Made by a program: the position numbers and the translations under genes. The notes beneath the pieces were generated by a model. It ran no database searches and was not told where the DNA came from. It worked only from the letters and a program-made list of their open reading frames with translations. 64,000 nt of DNA, taken from positions 1,054,001-1,118,000 of the forward strand of contig JAXQJY010000024.1 of assembly GCA_037042185.1 (NCBI GenBank). The letters run 5' to 3'. Shown piece after piece: positions 52,302 through 61,164 of the stretch (position 1 is the first letter of the stretch; each line of letters begins with the position of its first letter). This DNA comes from Sordariomycetes sp. S80-01Y (taxonomy: Eukaryota > Ascomycota > Sordariomycetes).

Positions 52302-54185
52302 ATGCTCGCCCCTGCACGACGAACAGCGCCGAGGGGCATCCCCCGCCAAATCCCCTGCTGCGCGGCTCAGACCCGCTCCTTCACGTACCCGACGGCCATC
52401 ACGAAGAAAGTCATCGAGCAGTTCTCCCGGACCGAACACCCCCTCGCCTCGGAGCTCAAGCGCATAGGGGCGTGGCAGCCAAAAGCCCGTCGTCTCACCC
52501 GCAAAGAAGTCTTCGAGACAGGACAGTATGAGGAGCTCACGGGCCCGATAGCCTGGAACGTCTACGACTCGAAGCGCGTCAACGTCGTATCGGAGGCCCT
52601 GTGCGCGCAGAGCATCGATCGCCTGAGACCGAGTCTGAAGAAGCACGAGGGGTGCGATCTGCTCGACATCAACCCCGGGGCTGGGCTGTGGAGCAAACAC
52701 CTTCATGATGCCGTCAAGCCGAGAAATCATCTCATGGTGGAGGGCCGGGCAAAGCTGTACGAGCAGGTGATTGCGGACCAGATGGGCGACAGGAACCACG
52801 AGATCATCGAGGAGCCGGGGCTTAACTGGCACAACCTGGGCAACGTCATGAGCGAGTACCTCGATCCGCACCACGCGAGGATAAAACCAGGCGACGAGCA
52901 GCACGTCAAGAATGACCTGCTCGTCACCGTCAACCTCACGGGCTGGCCGACGCAGCCGCTGGCGCGGTTCAAGGACATGAACCGCATGACCATCTACCAG
53001 ATCATGGCGTCGGTGCCCAACTCCAAGATCTTCCAGCGGTACGGCAACGTGCGCTTCTTCATGTGGATGAACGACTTCAACAAACGGCACGTCCTGCCCC
53101 GCTCGGCCACGAACCGCGAGGCCGGACCCTTCGAGTACGAAATGTCGTGCGACTACATCCGCGAGGTCTGCGGCTTCGACACAATGGACAAGGCCACGCG
53201 CACCGTCACGGTGCGGGACGAGCACATGAACATCGAGTCAGCCGCCAGGGCGCTGAAGCAGATGGAGGCCGACGGCGTCGTCACACCGCCGGGCAGGGAG
53301 ACGGCGTACATGAAGCAGATCCTGGCAGACCCCTCGCTGCGGGAACCGCTGGTCGGAGTGCAGCCTCCGCGCATCGTCAGGCCCTACGAGGACGAGCTGG
53401 CAAACATGGAGGAGGAGGCTCCCCTGGACGAGGGCAGCGAGCCCATCAGCAGACGCCACCTCGACCTCCGCATCCGCCAGCGCAACTCGAGCGTCCACTC
53501 GGTCTTCCACCACGACATGCTCCTCAACCACACCCGCCTGCTCGAGATGGATCCTTCGGACGCGGGCTACGACGAGCTGCTCCGCAAGTACTCCCACGAC
53601 CTCGAGTCCCTCAAGCACATGGTCCTCAGCGACTACATCCTGCTCAGGGACAACTACCACCTGTGGCGGCACCAGAAGAACGGCATCCCCGCCCTGCACT
53701 GGGACAGGAGGCCCTACGAGCCCCTCGTGGTGGACCCGTCCGAGTTCTACCCCAACGTGCCCCTCGCCCTCCTCGACGTGCAGCCGCGGTCCATCGACCC
53801 CGTCATCAACCAGACCGGGCCCGGCACGACGCGCAGCAGGGACTACGCCTCGGTCATCCTCAAGATGATCATGTCCGGCCGCAAGACCAAGATCCCGCTC
53901 TTCCCGCGCATGCTCGACAGCGTGCAGCCGGGCCTGGGCAACCTCGCCAAGAACCAGGTCCCCAGCTTCTGGGACGCCGCCCAGGGCGGCAACCGCCTGA
54001 CGGGCATGGCCGGGCTCAACGGCCGCACCATGGCGAGCAACCACTTCGAGGACCTGGTGCGCGCCTGGATGCAGTGGCCCTTCCGCCCCGAGTACACGAC
54101 CTTCCTGGGCAAGAGTGAGCTGAGCGACGGCATGTTCGGCGACGACGAGGGTCACGCGGGCCGGAGAACGAACTTTTCGACGTGA
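52302..54185 (+). CDS. Mitochondrial transcription factor mtTFB/Mtf1-like, long form
   Basis: This single exon encodes 627 residues from the ATG at 52302, chosen because it starts a basic mitochondrial presequence (MLAPARRTAPRGIPRQ). An upstream in-frame ATG at 52176 would add 42 residues. The N-terminal half has the rRNA-dimethylase-like fold: CDLLDINPGAGLWSKHLHD near residue 120 corresponds to the SAM-binding motif, followed by HLMVEGRAKLYEQ. Proteins of this family partner mitochondrial RNA polymerase at promoters. Yeast Mtf1 is only about 340 residues; here a further 300 residues, rich in His, Arg and Trp (LRDNYHLWRHQKN, ALHWDRRPYEPL), follow. Such long forms occur in filamentous ascomycetes. 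A true rRNA methylase role remains possible. Confidence 0.85.
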   Translation: MLAPARRTAPRGIPRQIPCCAAQTRSFTYPTAITKKVIEQFSRTEHPLASELKRIGAWQPKARRLTRKEVFETGQYEELTGPIAWNVYDSKRVNVVSEALCAQSIDRLRPSLKKHEGCDLLDINPGAGLWSKHLHDAVKPRNHLMVEGRAKLYEQVIADQMGDRNHEIIEEPGLNWHNLGNVMSEYLDPHHARIKPGDEQHVKNDLLVTVNLTGWPTQPLARFKDMNRMTIYQIMASVPNSKIFQRYGNVRFFMWMNDFNKRHVLPRSATNREAGPFEYEMSCDYIREVCGFDTMDKATRTVTVRDEHMNIESAARALKQMEADGVVTPPGRETAYMKQILADPSLREPLVGVQPPRIVRPYEDELANMEEEAPLDEGSEPISRRHLDLRIRQRNSSVHSVFHHDMLLNHTRLLEMDPSDAGYDELLRKYSHDLESLKHMVLSDYILLRDNYHLWRHQKNGIPALHWDRRPYEPLVVDPSEFYPNVPLALLDVQPRSIDPVINQTGPGTTRSRDYASVILKMIMSGRKTKIPLFPRMLDSVQPGLGNLAKNQVPSFWDAAQGGNRLTGMAGLNGRTMASNHFEDLVRAWMQWPFRPEYTTFLGKSELSDGMFGDDEGHAGRRTNFST

Positions 54186-54630
54186 GGAGGAGCACGATCT
54201 GCATGTGAGAGCAACAGGGTGCGAGGGCTTGTACAACAGGATTGCTTTTGGATACCAGGAGTTCAGGGGTGCATTGGCAAGGAGCATACGCATATAGAGA
54301 TCCTCATCTGCAAAAGACGATGTAACAACAAGGGTCGGATGGCCCGCGGGGCATAGCGACGTCATGTACTATTAGTAGATTTTATATAGGCCGTGGTGGT
54401 AGTATACATATACAAGATCGACCCCCTTTTAACCGATTTGGCCGTGACTTCACTCTTTTCCCCGGTGACTCGTACCCCTAGAGTACCAATAACGACACCC
54501 CAGTCACAGATCGGACAAGTCCTCGAAACGCCAGACCCAGTGCTTTTCCAAGCAGATAATACCCAATGACGCGAAAATGCAGATAAAAAAAGTGTCCTGT
54601 ACAAGGTTTGTGCATCAGAGCGCGAGGTGG
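54186..54630. other. Convergent 3' region
   Basis: This 445-base gap lies between the stops of the mtTFB-like gene and the CAP10-like gene. It is AT-richer than its surroundings. No gene is seen. Confidence 0.5.
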
Positions 54631-56733
54631 TTACCGCCACTCGGACCATGCCTTTTGCAACTCGGGGTTGGTGAGGATATCCTCTACCCAGCCCAGGTTC
54701 TCCCTCCGATCATCCAGTAGGCGAGCGTACTCCAGAAGCAGACGCAGAGTGTAGACCTGCATGTCCTCCTTCCTGAGGACCTTCTCGGCCCATTCCTTGC
54801 CATCGTTGGCGATCTTCTCTGCGGCGGCGTCGTGGCCGCCGCGGCCGTGGTAGCCGAGGAAGTAGTCCATGATGCCGTAGTAGTCGCCGAAGCGGCTGTC
54901 CATGGGCACGAAGTGCTTCCAGGCGACGAGCCGGGAGTCGTGCCACTCGCGCCAGATGGTCGCCTTGATGGGCAGGGACGTAGATCGCAGGAATCCGAGG
55001 TAGCGGCCGGAGAATGAGTTGCCGTCGATGTCGGGCACGTATTTGTTTGAGAACTGCACAGCCATGGGCATCCCGTCCTTTCGCTCGAAAAAGGGTGCCG
55101 TGTACTCGCAGTTGCCATCCTCCTGAGGGGGCTCGCACATGAGATCCACGAAAGCAACGTCGGCCCACTCCGATACCCAGTTGCCAAGCTTACCGTCAAC
55201 CTGGGCCCGGAGCTCGTACTGCTCATCGGGGAGGACAAAGTTCTCGGGACGATGGGTGCCCAGCTCGGCGTTGGCGATGGCTGTGCCGTTGTTCATGGCC
55301 ACGAAGCGATGGCGCTGGAAACCTCGCCAGTTCGACTCCCTGTTCGTGCCGCCCGTCGCAACGCCACGCCAGATGGCAGCGTTCTCCTTGGCTGGCCACG
55401 GGGCTCCGTGATCATCGCCACCAGTGAAGCGCTCTTCTTCATTCCAGTACATGGGCGCGGGGAGGAGGATCTCATTGTTCACGCCGAGCTTGGAGCCGCC
55501 GAACATGGGAGCGAATACCTTGGTTGTGGAAGTAGACAGTGGCTCGATGAGGATACCCTCGAGGCCTTGCAGGTCGGGCTGGTGGCAGATGTCGGTGGCT
55601 AGGGTGGTGTTGGAAACGTACCCCTCGAACATGTGAGCTTCGGCGAAGGTCATGTTGATCTCTGGCGGACTGGCGAAGGATTCCTGCATGGCGGTGGTTC
55701 GAGCGAGGCTATCAGGGGCGCATCCGCGGCGAGCAAGGGCCCAGAAAGGCTTGGTGCCCTCGAAGTCTTTCGGACGAGTCTCGACCATGAGATCGCCCGT
55801 GCCTGGCTCCGGCAGCTTCTGGAAGTCGCTTCGTACGTCCTTCATCTTCTTCAGATTGACCGTCTTGGAAGCCTTCTTCATGTACTTCTCCATGTCTTCC
55901 CAGGGCACGATGATGCGAGGCTCATCCATGGCGTTGAGGGGCAGGTCCATGTCCGGCAGCAGGTGCTCAATCGTCTTGATCAGGTCAAGCCAAATGACGG
56001 TCCAAAACCAATCGCTCGTCGTCTCTGCCTTTCCGTCGCGAATGTGGATGGTCATCTCGTAGTCCCAAGACTCCTTGCGCAGCACAGATGGCTCGAGGCC
56101 CCAGAATGGCTGGAGGTCATGGTAGACCTGGTCGAAGAAATCCTCCACAATGATAGCGTTGTTCTCCTGCGCAAACTCGAACCACTTGTCGAAGAACGGC
56201 GGTGGGTGCCGACCTCGGCGCTTGCGGTAGGCTTGGGCAGCCTCCTCGACGCTCTTGGTCTCCTTGGACATGATTTCGGCAAACTGGTGCTGGGCGTCGT
56301 AGATGAGACGGTCGATGGGGTGGGCATCTTCGGGGCCGGTGCCTTCAGAGCCGGGGCTGTAGGAGTTGGCGAAGCCCGAATCGCCCTCCTCATCTGGCTC
56401 CCATTTCTGGTGCGCGCCGGAACTACTGCCAGCCTTACTCTTTCCTTCGGGCTCCGTCTCCGGCCGAGGCTGGGGGTACTCGGCCTTGGGACGATCGAGG
56501 GGGTCACTGCCGTAGCCGCTGCCGTAGGTGGGCTGTTTTTGAGGGTAGTCAGGCGGTGGTGGGCTGGCATTGGGGTTGGGGACAGCTTTCGGGGGCAGTA
56601 TGGAGCCGGGCGTCGGTTCGGGCGAGTTTCTGTAGTAGTAGATCATCATCAGAAGCACTGCGCCGACGAGGACGTAGCGGACGATGCTGGAGGGCCGACG
56701 CGGCGGAAAGACGGGAGACAGCATTTTGGGCAT
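54631..56733 (-). CDS. CAP10-like glycosyltransferase (GT90), type II membrane protein
   Basis: This single exon encodes 700 residues. A basic start (PPRRPSSIVR) precedes one membrane segment, YVLVGAVLLMMIYYY, at about residues 20-34, the layout of Golgi type II transferases. A proline/serine-rich stem runs to about 130. The luminal domain has the GT90/CAP10 features: AAIWRGVATGGTNRESNWRG near 460, RHRFVAMNN, YTAPFFERKDGM followed by YVPDIDGNSFSGRYLGFLRS and the ATIWREWHDSRLVAWKHFVP block, and a C-terminal YARLLDDRRENLGW. The family transfers xylose or glucose onto glycans; Cryptococcus CAP10 is needed for its capsule. The role in filamentous fungi is unclear. It converges on the mtTFB-like gene. 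Confidence 0.9.
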   Translation of the reverse strand: MPKMLSPVFPPRRPSSIVRYVLVGAVLLMMIYYYRNSPEPTPGSILPPKAVPNPNASPPPPDYPQKQPTYGSGYGSDPLDRPKAEYPQPRPETEPEGKSKAGSSSGAHQKWEPDEEGDSGFANSYSPGSEGTGPEDAHPIDRLIYDAQHQFAEIMSKETKSVEEAAQAYRKRRGRHPPPFFDKWFEFAQENNAIIVEDFFDQVYHDLQPFWGLEPSVLRKESWDYEMTIHIRDGKAETTSDWFWTVIWLDLIKTIEHLLPDMDLPLNAMDEPRIIVPWEDMEKYMKKASKTVNLKKMKDVRSDFQKLPEPGTGDLMVETRPKDFEGTKPFWALARRGCAPDSLARTTAMQESFASPPEINMTFAEAHMFEGYVSNTTLATDICHQPDLQGLEGILIEPLSTSTTKVFAPMFGGSKLGVNNEILLPAPMYWNEEERFTGGDDHGAPWPAKENAAIWRGVATGGTNRESNWRGFQRHRFVAMNNGTAIANAELGTHRPENFVLPDEQYELRAQVDGKLGNWVSEWADVAFVDLMCEPPQEDGNCEYTAPFFERKDGMPMAVQFSNKYVPDIDGNSFSGRYLGFLRSTSLPIKATIWREWHDSRLVAWKHFVPMDSRFGDYYGIMDYFLGYHGRGGHDAAAEKIANDGKEWAEKVLRKEDMQVYTLRLLLEYARLLDDRRENLGWVEDILTNPELQKAWSEWR

Positions 56734-56958
56734 GGTTGCTGGCGTGCTTCGAAGGCGACCTCAATGGGTCTGCCAGCGATTGCAGTCTCGTAGGCGGGAG
56801 GCACAGGACAGCTCGAGGCGTTCAAAGTAGCGCGAGTTCGAGGGGGCTGAGGATGGCTGTGCGTATTGCCGTTGGTGCTGTGATCCCAAGCGAGTAGGCG
56901 AAGATGTCAGGATGTTGCAATGGCGGAGCGTCTCGGTGCTGCGAGACGAAATTCAAGA

Positions 56959-56996
56959 GGGCGAAGGCGAGGGCGAGGGCGAGGGCGAGGGCGAGG
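56959..56996. repeat. GGCGAG microsatellite
   Basis: About six tandem copies of the hexamer GGCGAG (one variant GGCGAA at the left) lie in the leader or promoter region of the CAP10-like gene. It is simple sequence with no evident coding role. Confidence 0.9.
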
Positions 56997-58349
56997 ACAG
57001 CCAGTCGGTTGTCACGCGCGGTCAGTCGTGCCGTCCCCAGGCCGAGTTCGGTCGAGGCTGAGATGTCTGGGTGGGAGGATGAAGGAGCGGTTGGCGATTG
57101 GACAATTGAAAGAGCGACAGCAAGCAAGAGAAGGACGAGAAAGGGATACGCGCAGCAATGCAGCAGAGCCTGAAGGAGACGTGAGATCAAAGGAAAGGAA
57201 AAGAGAAGTAGTCGGAGCGTGTTGCTGCAGGTGGCCTGGAAGTGGTGGTGTGCGGCTGACGGAGACGGGAAGGAGAGTCTGGGGTTCCAGCTCCAAGATT
57301 CAAGTTCGTTCTGCGTTAGTGCGATTGCAGTGCTGCTGTCGGTGGGGCTGCAGCCTGCAGGGCACCAGGGCGAGACACTGGCACTAACTAAAGCGGGGCA
57401 GAGCTGCGCGTCCGGGCGCGATCATCACCCAGACGGGGTGAGGCTGCTGTGGCTGGCAAGCAATCTTCAGGGGGTGCAGGCGAATTGACCGAATGACTTT
57501 CTTGTCCTTGCGGCGATGACTGCGCGCCGTTTTCGTGGCTTTCGGCTCATTACAGAGAGACCATTGTTGCCGTCAGACCCGTTTGTGTCCTCCTGCTACT
57601 GTCGTGTCGTGTTGTGTCCTCCAGGGTCTCTTCTCCGGCACGTCAGCCAAGGACAACGCACCCGAGACACAGGTTCCAGTACCAAGTATGGGATGTAAGA
57701 CTCGAGTGCGGCAGAGCATACGTGAGCACAGGCTCAGAATTTCACCTCGCTGCTTCTTGGGACCTCAGGCTGTTAGCGAGCCATCAGCCCTGCCAGGCTC
57801 GGCCGAGCGCATTCGAACCCCCTGGCCATTTCGACGAACCCCTACCCTCGGCATCACAGGCTGAAGGAGCCAGCCAGCCCAGCTGAGACTGTTCGCGAGC
57901 AACCCTTTAGCGAAATGAGGTCCCAAGTGCGCGTAGGCACGTATGTACTGTAATCACCGGCATGGAAATTCTTTACACACTGATCTCGTGACCATCGACA
58001 AAAGATCGGCTCGAGCCGTTGGATTTAGCCCTTGGCAACCGTTGAGCGCGAACCCTGCCAAGCGCGTTTGTCTTGTCTCGTCTCCTGAACCCAAGAGAGC
58101 GCGCGCGCGGAGTGCTCCGTTTTATAGTAGTTCCCCAATCGTGAAACGTCGTGATCCCCTGTCGGCGTGGCCAACAGTTCGTCTGGTCTGCTAGGCGGGC
58201 TCACCGCACGCACGAGCCGATGCCCGGGCGGTCCAGTAGCCTAGCCAAGGCCCGAGGAGCTTCCCCCTGGATCTACGGCAGCATCGCGATCATGGAGCTG
58301 GTCTGGACCGTTCCGCGGCGTTCTCTTCCCTTCAACTGCAGTGCTGGAC

Positions 58350-58365
58350 GATAAGATAAGATAAG
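58350..58365. promoter_or_regulatory. Triple overlapping GATAAG (AreA/NIT2-type sites)
   Basis: The sequence reads GATAAGATAAGATAAG, three GATAAG sites overlapping by one base. HGATAR pairs are the binding sites of the nitrogen regulator AreA/NIT2 and of other GATA factors. They lie 1.1 kb upstream of arginase, a nitrogen-catabolic gene. The link to that gene is inferred. Confidence 0.5.
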
Positions 58366-58841
58366 ACACGATACGAGAAGAACGCCGAGCCGCATGCGGA
58401 GCACCGCCGGATGCCCTGGACGTCGGGGGACTGCTCCGGTGCCTCAAGTGCCGGCTGCTGCCCATACCTTAGCTCAAGTGTCAGGCGCGCCTTAGGGTTC
58501 ATTACAAGCAGCCAGCCAGGACTGGACAAGCGCAGCGTTGCATTCTACGATCTGCGCTCTGCACTGGCACTGGCATTGGCACTCCTCACAATCCGATCCC
58601 AGTGCTGCGGCTTCCACCGGCCTAGCGCCTCGCTCTACGTCATTGGCGATCAGGGTCTATCATGACCTTCGAGAAGAGAGAGGAAGCTCTTCAATTGCGT
58701 CGTAGGTATAATACCTGTGGTGAAGAGGACATCGTCAATGCACACCGCATCTGGCGAGGCGTCATCATCCCATAGATTCCCCAATCCATCTGAGGCATTA
58801 TCCGAGATTTTACGCTGCCGTCAGTGACACACGGGCCTAAA

Positions 58842-59003
58842 CCCCTAAGTGCAGGCAGCCCGCAACCACAGCAGCCCGCACCACAGCCCACCGTCCGCTA
58901 TGCCCCTAAGTGAAGGTGCACCGAGCCTCCCAAGGCCGCAGCGCCCTCCAGCCCACTCCTGACCGAGAGCGCTGCGGGCCGGATTTCCCCTAAGTGAAGG
59001 TGC
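58842..59003. repeat. Threefold CCCCTAAGTGAAGG repeat in arginase promoter
   Basis: Copies at 58842-58855 (CCCCTAAGTGCAGG), 58903-58919 (CCCCTAAGTGAAGGTGC) and 58987-59003 (identical to the second) stand in the same orientation, 61 and 84 bases apart. The last ends about 440 bases before the arginase ATG. Each contains CCCCT, the stress-response element core. Conservation of 14-17 bases suggests binding sites rather than chance. Confidence 0.65.
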
Positions 59004-59446
59004 CCGCGATGAGGAGCGTAACAGAAACCGGCCTGTGCGGCTCGACCGTCGACGAGGACCCGCTGCGACGAGTCCGGGCCTCGTGGCAGGGCAGGGCATC
59101 GGCGTGGGCGTGGGCGTGGGCATGACGATAGCATGGCTGGCTCGCAGGGCATCGTAAGTGAGGGAGGGTGGTGGCCAGCTGACTCTTCTGACTCGGCTTA
59201 GTGAGGGCGCGCAAAAGAGTAGATAAACGCTGCATTCCTCCTTTCGCTGCTGCATTCTCGTATACATCTTTGCTGTCCAGAGCTTCCCCCTACCTCTATT
59301 ATTTCCTCTTTTGCGCCAATCCTCCACATCTTCTCTTGTCTACATCTTCACGCGACGCGTCGAGCCTCCTGCCCCTCCCCCACCATCATCACCACCACCA
59401 TCTCCAATTCCACCCACCGAGATACCCTCAGCTTCTTCTTGGAACA

Positions 59447-60436
59447 ATGACGACCTCGCCGATCCACAACCGCTACCTCGCGTCGCAGACCGACCTCGGC
59501 GTCGTCGCCGTCGGCTTCTCTGGCGGCCAGCCCCGTTCCGGCGTCGACCTCGGCCCCGAAGTCCTCATCAAGTCCGGCCTGCTGTCTCAGCTCTCCTCGG
59601 AGTTGGGCTACAACCTCCACGGCCATGACAAGGTCCACCTCTACAGCGACCTGCTCCCCGCGTCGGCCGAGGCGGACCCCCCTTTCCGCAACATGAAGAA
59701 CCCCAAGGCCGTGTCCTCGGTGACGAAGAGGATCGCGGAGCAGACGTACGAGCACTCCAAAGAGGGGCGCATGACGCTCACGTTGGGCGGCGATCACTCC
59801 ATTGCCATTGGCACCGTCGCTGGTGTCGCCAAGGCCACGAGGGAGAGGCTCGGACGGGAGACGGCCGTCATCTGGGTCGATGCGCACGCCGACATCAACA
59901 CGCCCGAGCTGAGCGACAGCGGCAACATCCACGGCATGCCCGTGGCCTTCCTGACGGGCATCGCCAAGGAGGACAACGAGGAGTACTTTGGCTGGATCAA
60001 GGAGGAAATGATGCTCAACAAGCGCAAGCTGGTCTACATCGGCCTGAGGGATGTCGACCCCGCCGAGAAGAAGATCCTGCGCGACCACGGCATCAAGGCC
60101 TTCAGCATGTTCGACATCGACCGCCACGGCATCGGCAAGGTCGTCGAGATGGCCCTCGCCCACATCGGCGCCGACACCCCCATCCACCTGTCCTTCGACG
60201 TCGACGCCCTTGACCCCCAGTGGGCCCCCAGCACCGGCACGCCCGTCCGCGGCGGCTTGACGCTGCGTGAGGGTGACTACATCTGCGAGAGCGTCCACGA
60301 GACGGGGAGCCTCGTAGCCGTGGACCTGGTCGAGGTGAACCCCACGCTGGCCGAGGACCAAAAGGTCGGGGTGCAGGAGACGGTTCGGGCCGGCTGCAGT
60401 CTTGTGAGGTGTGCGTTGGGCGAGAGTCTGCTATAG
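59447..60436 (+). CDS. Arginase
   Basis: This single exon encodes 329 residues and hydrolyses arginine to ornithine and urea. All manganese ligands are present: His117 in GGDHS, Asp145, His147 and Asp149 in WVDAHADINTP, and Asp251 and Asp253 in SFDVDALDPQWAPSTGTP. SGNIHGMP also follows the family pattern, and the length is usual for fungal arginase (about 320-330). The ATG at 59447 is preceded by ACA and starts the family N-terminus (MTTSPIHNRYL). The frame stays open without a stop for about 82 codons upstream but has no other ATG there; the C/T-rich, His-codon-rich sequence looks like a leader. GATA and CCCCTAAG elements upstream suggest nitrogen and stress control. Confidence 0.95.
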   Translation: MTTSPIHNRYLASQTDLGVVAVGFSGGQPRSGVDLGPEVLIKSGLLSQLSSELGYNLHGHDKVHLYSDLLPASAEADPPFRNMKNPKAVSSVTKRIAEQTYEHSKEGRMTLTLGGDHSIAIGTVAGVAKATRERLGRETAVIWVDAHADINTPELSDSGNIHGMPVAFLTGIAKEDNEEYFGWIKEEMMLNKRKLVYIGLRDVDPAEKKILRDHGIKAFSMFDIDRHGIGKVVEMALAHIGADTPIHLSFDVDALDPQWAPSTGTPVRGGLTLREGDYICESVHETGSLVAVDLVEVNPTLAEDQKVGVQETVRAGCSLVRCALGESLL

Positions 60437-61164
60437 GGGAGAGGGGGACCGGTCGAAGCATCACTTGAGTATACCCAGTTTGACAGAAGATAGTAGTGTG
60501 GGCTTAGCGTGAGGACACAGTCTCAACTACCTACTCCAGCTCAGGAGGATCCTGGGAAGCATCAAGGCAACTGCCATGGCGGCATAGTCTAAAAGCGAAA
60601 TAACAATACTTATTATTATCAAGTTGGCAAATATCATGTGAAGGACTAGGCCTCCAGTCTCTTGGTCGAATTCGAGATGGCAGGCCTCACCGGAAATCCG
60701 GAAGTCCACCACGTCCAACTTCCGACCCCCGAACCGCTGCGCTCGCACCTCTTCCCCGGATAACGTAGACCGAAGCCGCCTCCGACTCCAGATCAGCACG
60801 AGATGGAGGGCTGCTGAGGTGGAACTTCCCAGGATCCTCCCCCAGACTTTCTTGTCTACTCCACCCTGAACACAGTCGGGGTTGGACCGCCCATTGCCAC
60901 TAGGGGACCTCTGCAGGCCGTTTGGGGCACGGCAATGCTGCTGGATAAACGCGGTGTCGCGACTGTAGTCTCTAATATGGCGGTAGATCTACCCAAGATG
61001 CGGATGTAGTTTCCCACTGTCAAGAGTACTGCACGTTGCCGGCATCTCATCATAAATACCAGTCTCCCCATCGACCTACCTTAGGTTTCCGGGTCGATAC
61101 GTAGGCGCCGGATGCCGTGCAAATCCAAGCAACCCTCCTGTCACTTGACAAGCAGCTCGCCATC
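60437..61164. other. Intergenic region
   Basis: No gene is seen between arginase and the MFS pump. A minus-strand frame at 60527-60799 has a hydrophobic stretch but no other support. Confidence 0.45.

Larger units (their letters stand above)
56734..59446. promoter_or_regulatory. Long 2.7-kb region upstream of arginase
   Basis: No gene is recognised between the CAP10-like start (minus) and the arginase start (plus). Open frames on both strands reflect GC-rich composition. It contains a GGCGAG microsatellite, a triple GATAA block and a threefold CCCCTAAGTG repeat, each listed separately. A lone AGATAA at 59221-59226 lies near the arginase start. Confidence 0.55.

Noticed and set aside
53238-54365. 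A 375-codon minus-strand frame opposite the mitochondrial factor gene
   Set aside because: Antisense shadow; no motif, and the plus-strand protein has SAM-fold signatures and a presequence.
57800-57835. GTTCGAA-containing stretch resembling a tRNA T-arm (minus strand)
   Set aside because: No matching acceptor, D or anticodon stems could be built around it.
59348-60361. A 337-codon minus-strand frame opposite arginase
   Set aside because: Antisense shadow of a highly biased gene; all arginase metal ligands are on the plus strand.
60527-60799. Minus-strand 90-codon frame with a hydrophobic segment
   Set aside because: Single hydrophobic run at the end and no other support; probably downstream sequence of arginase.
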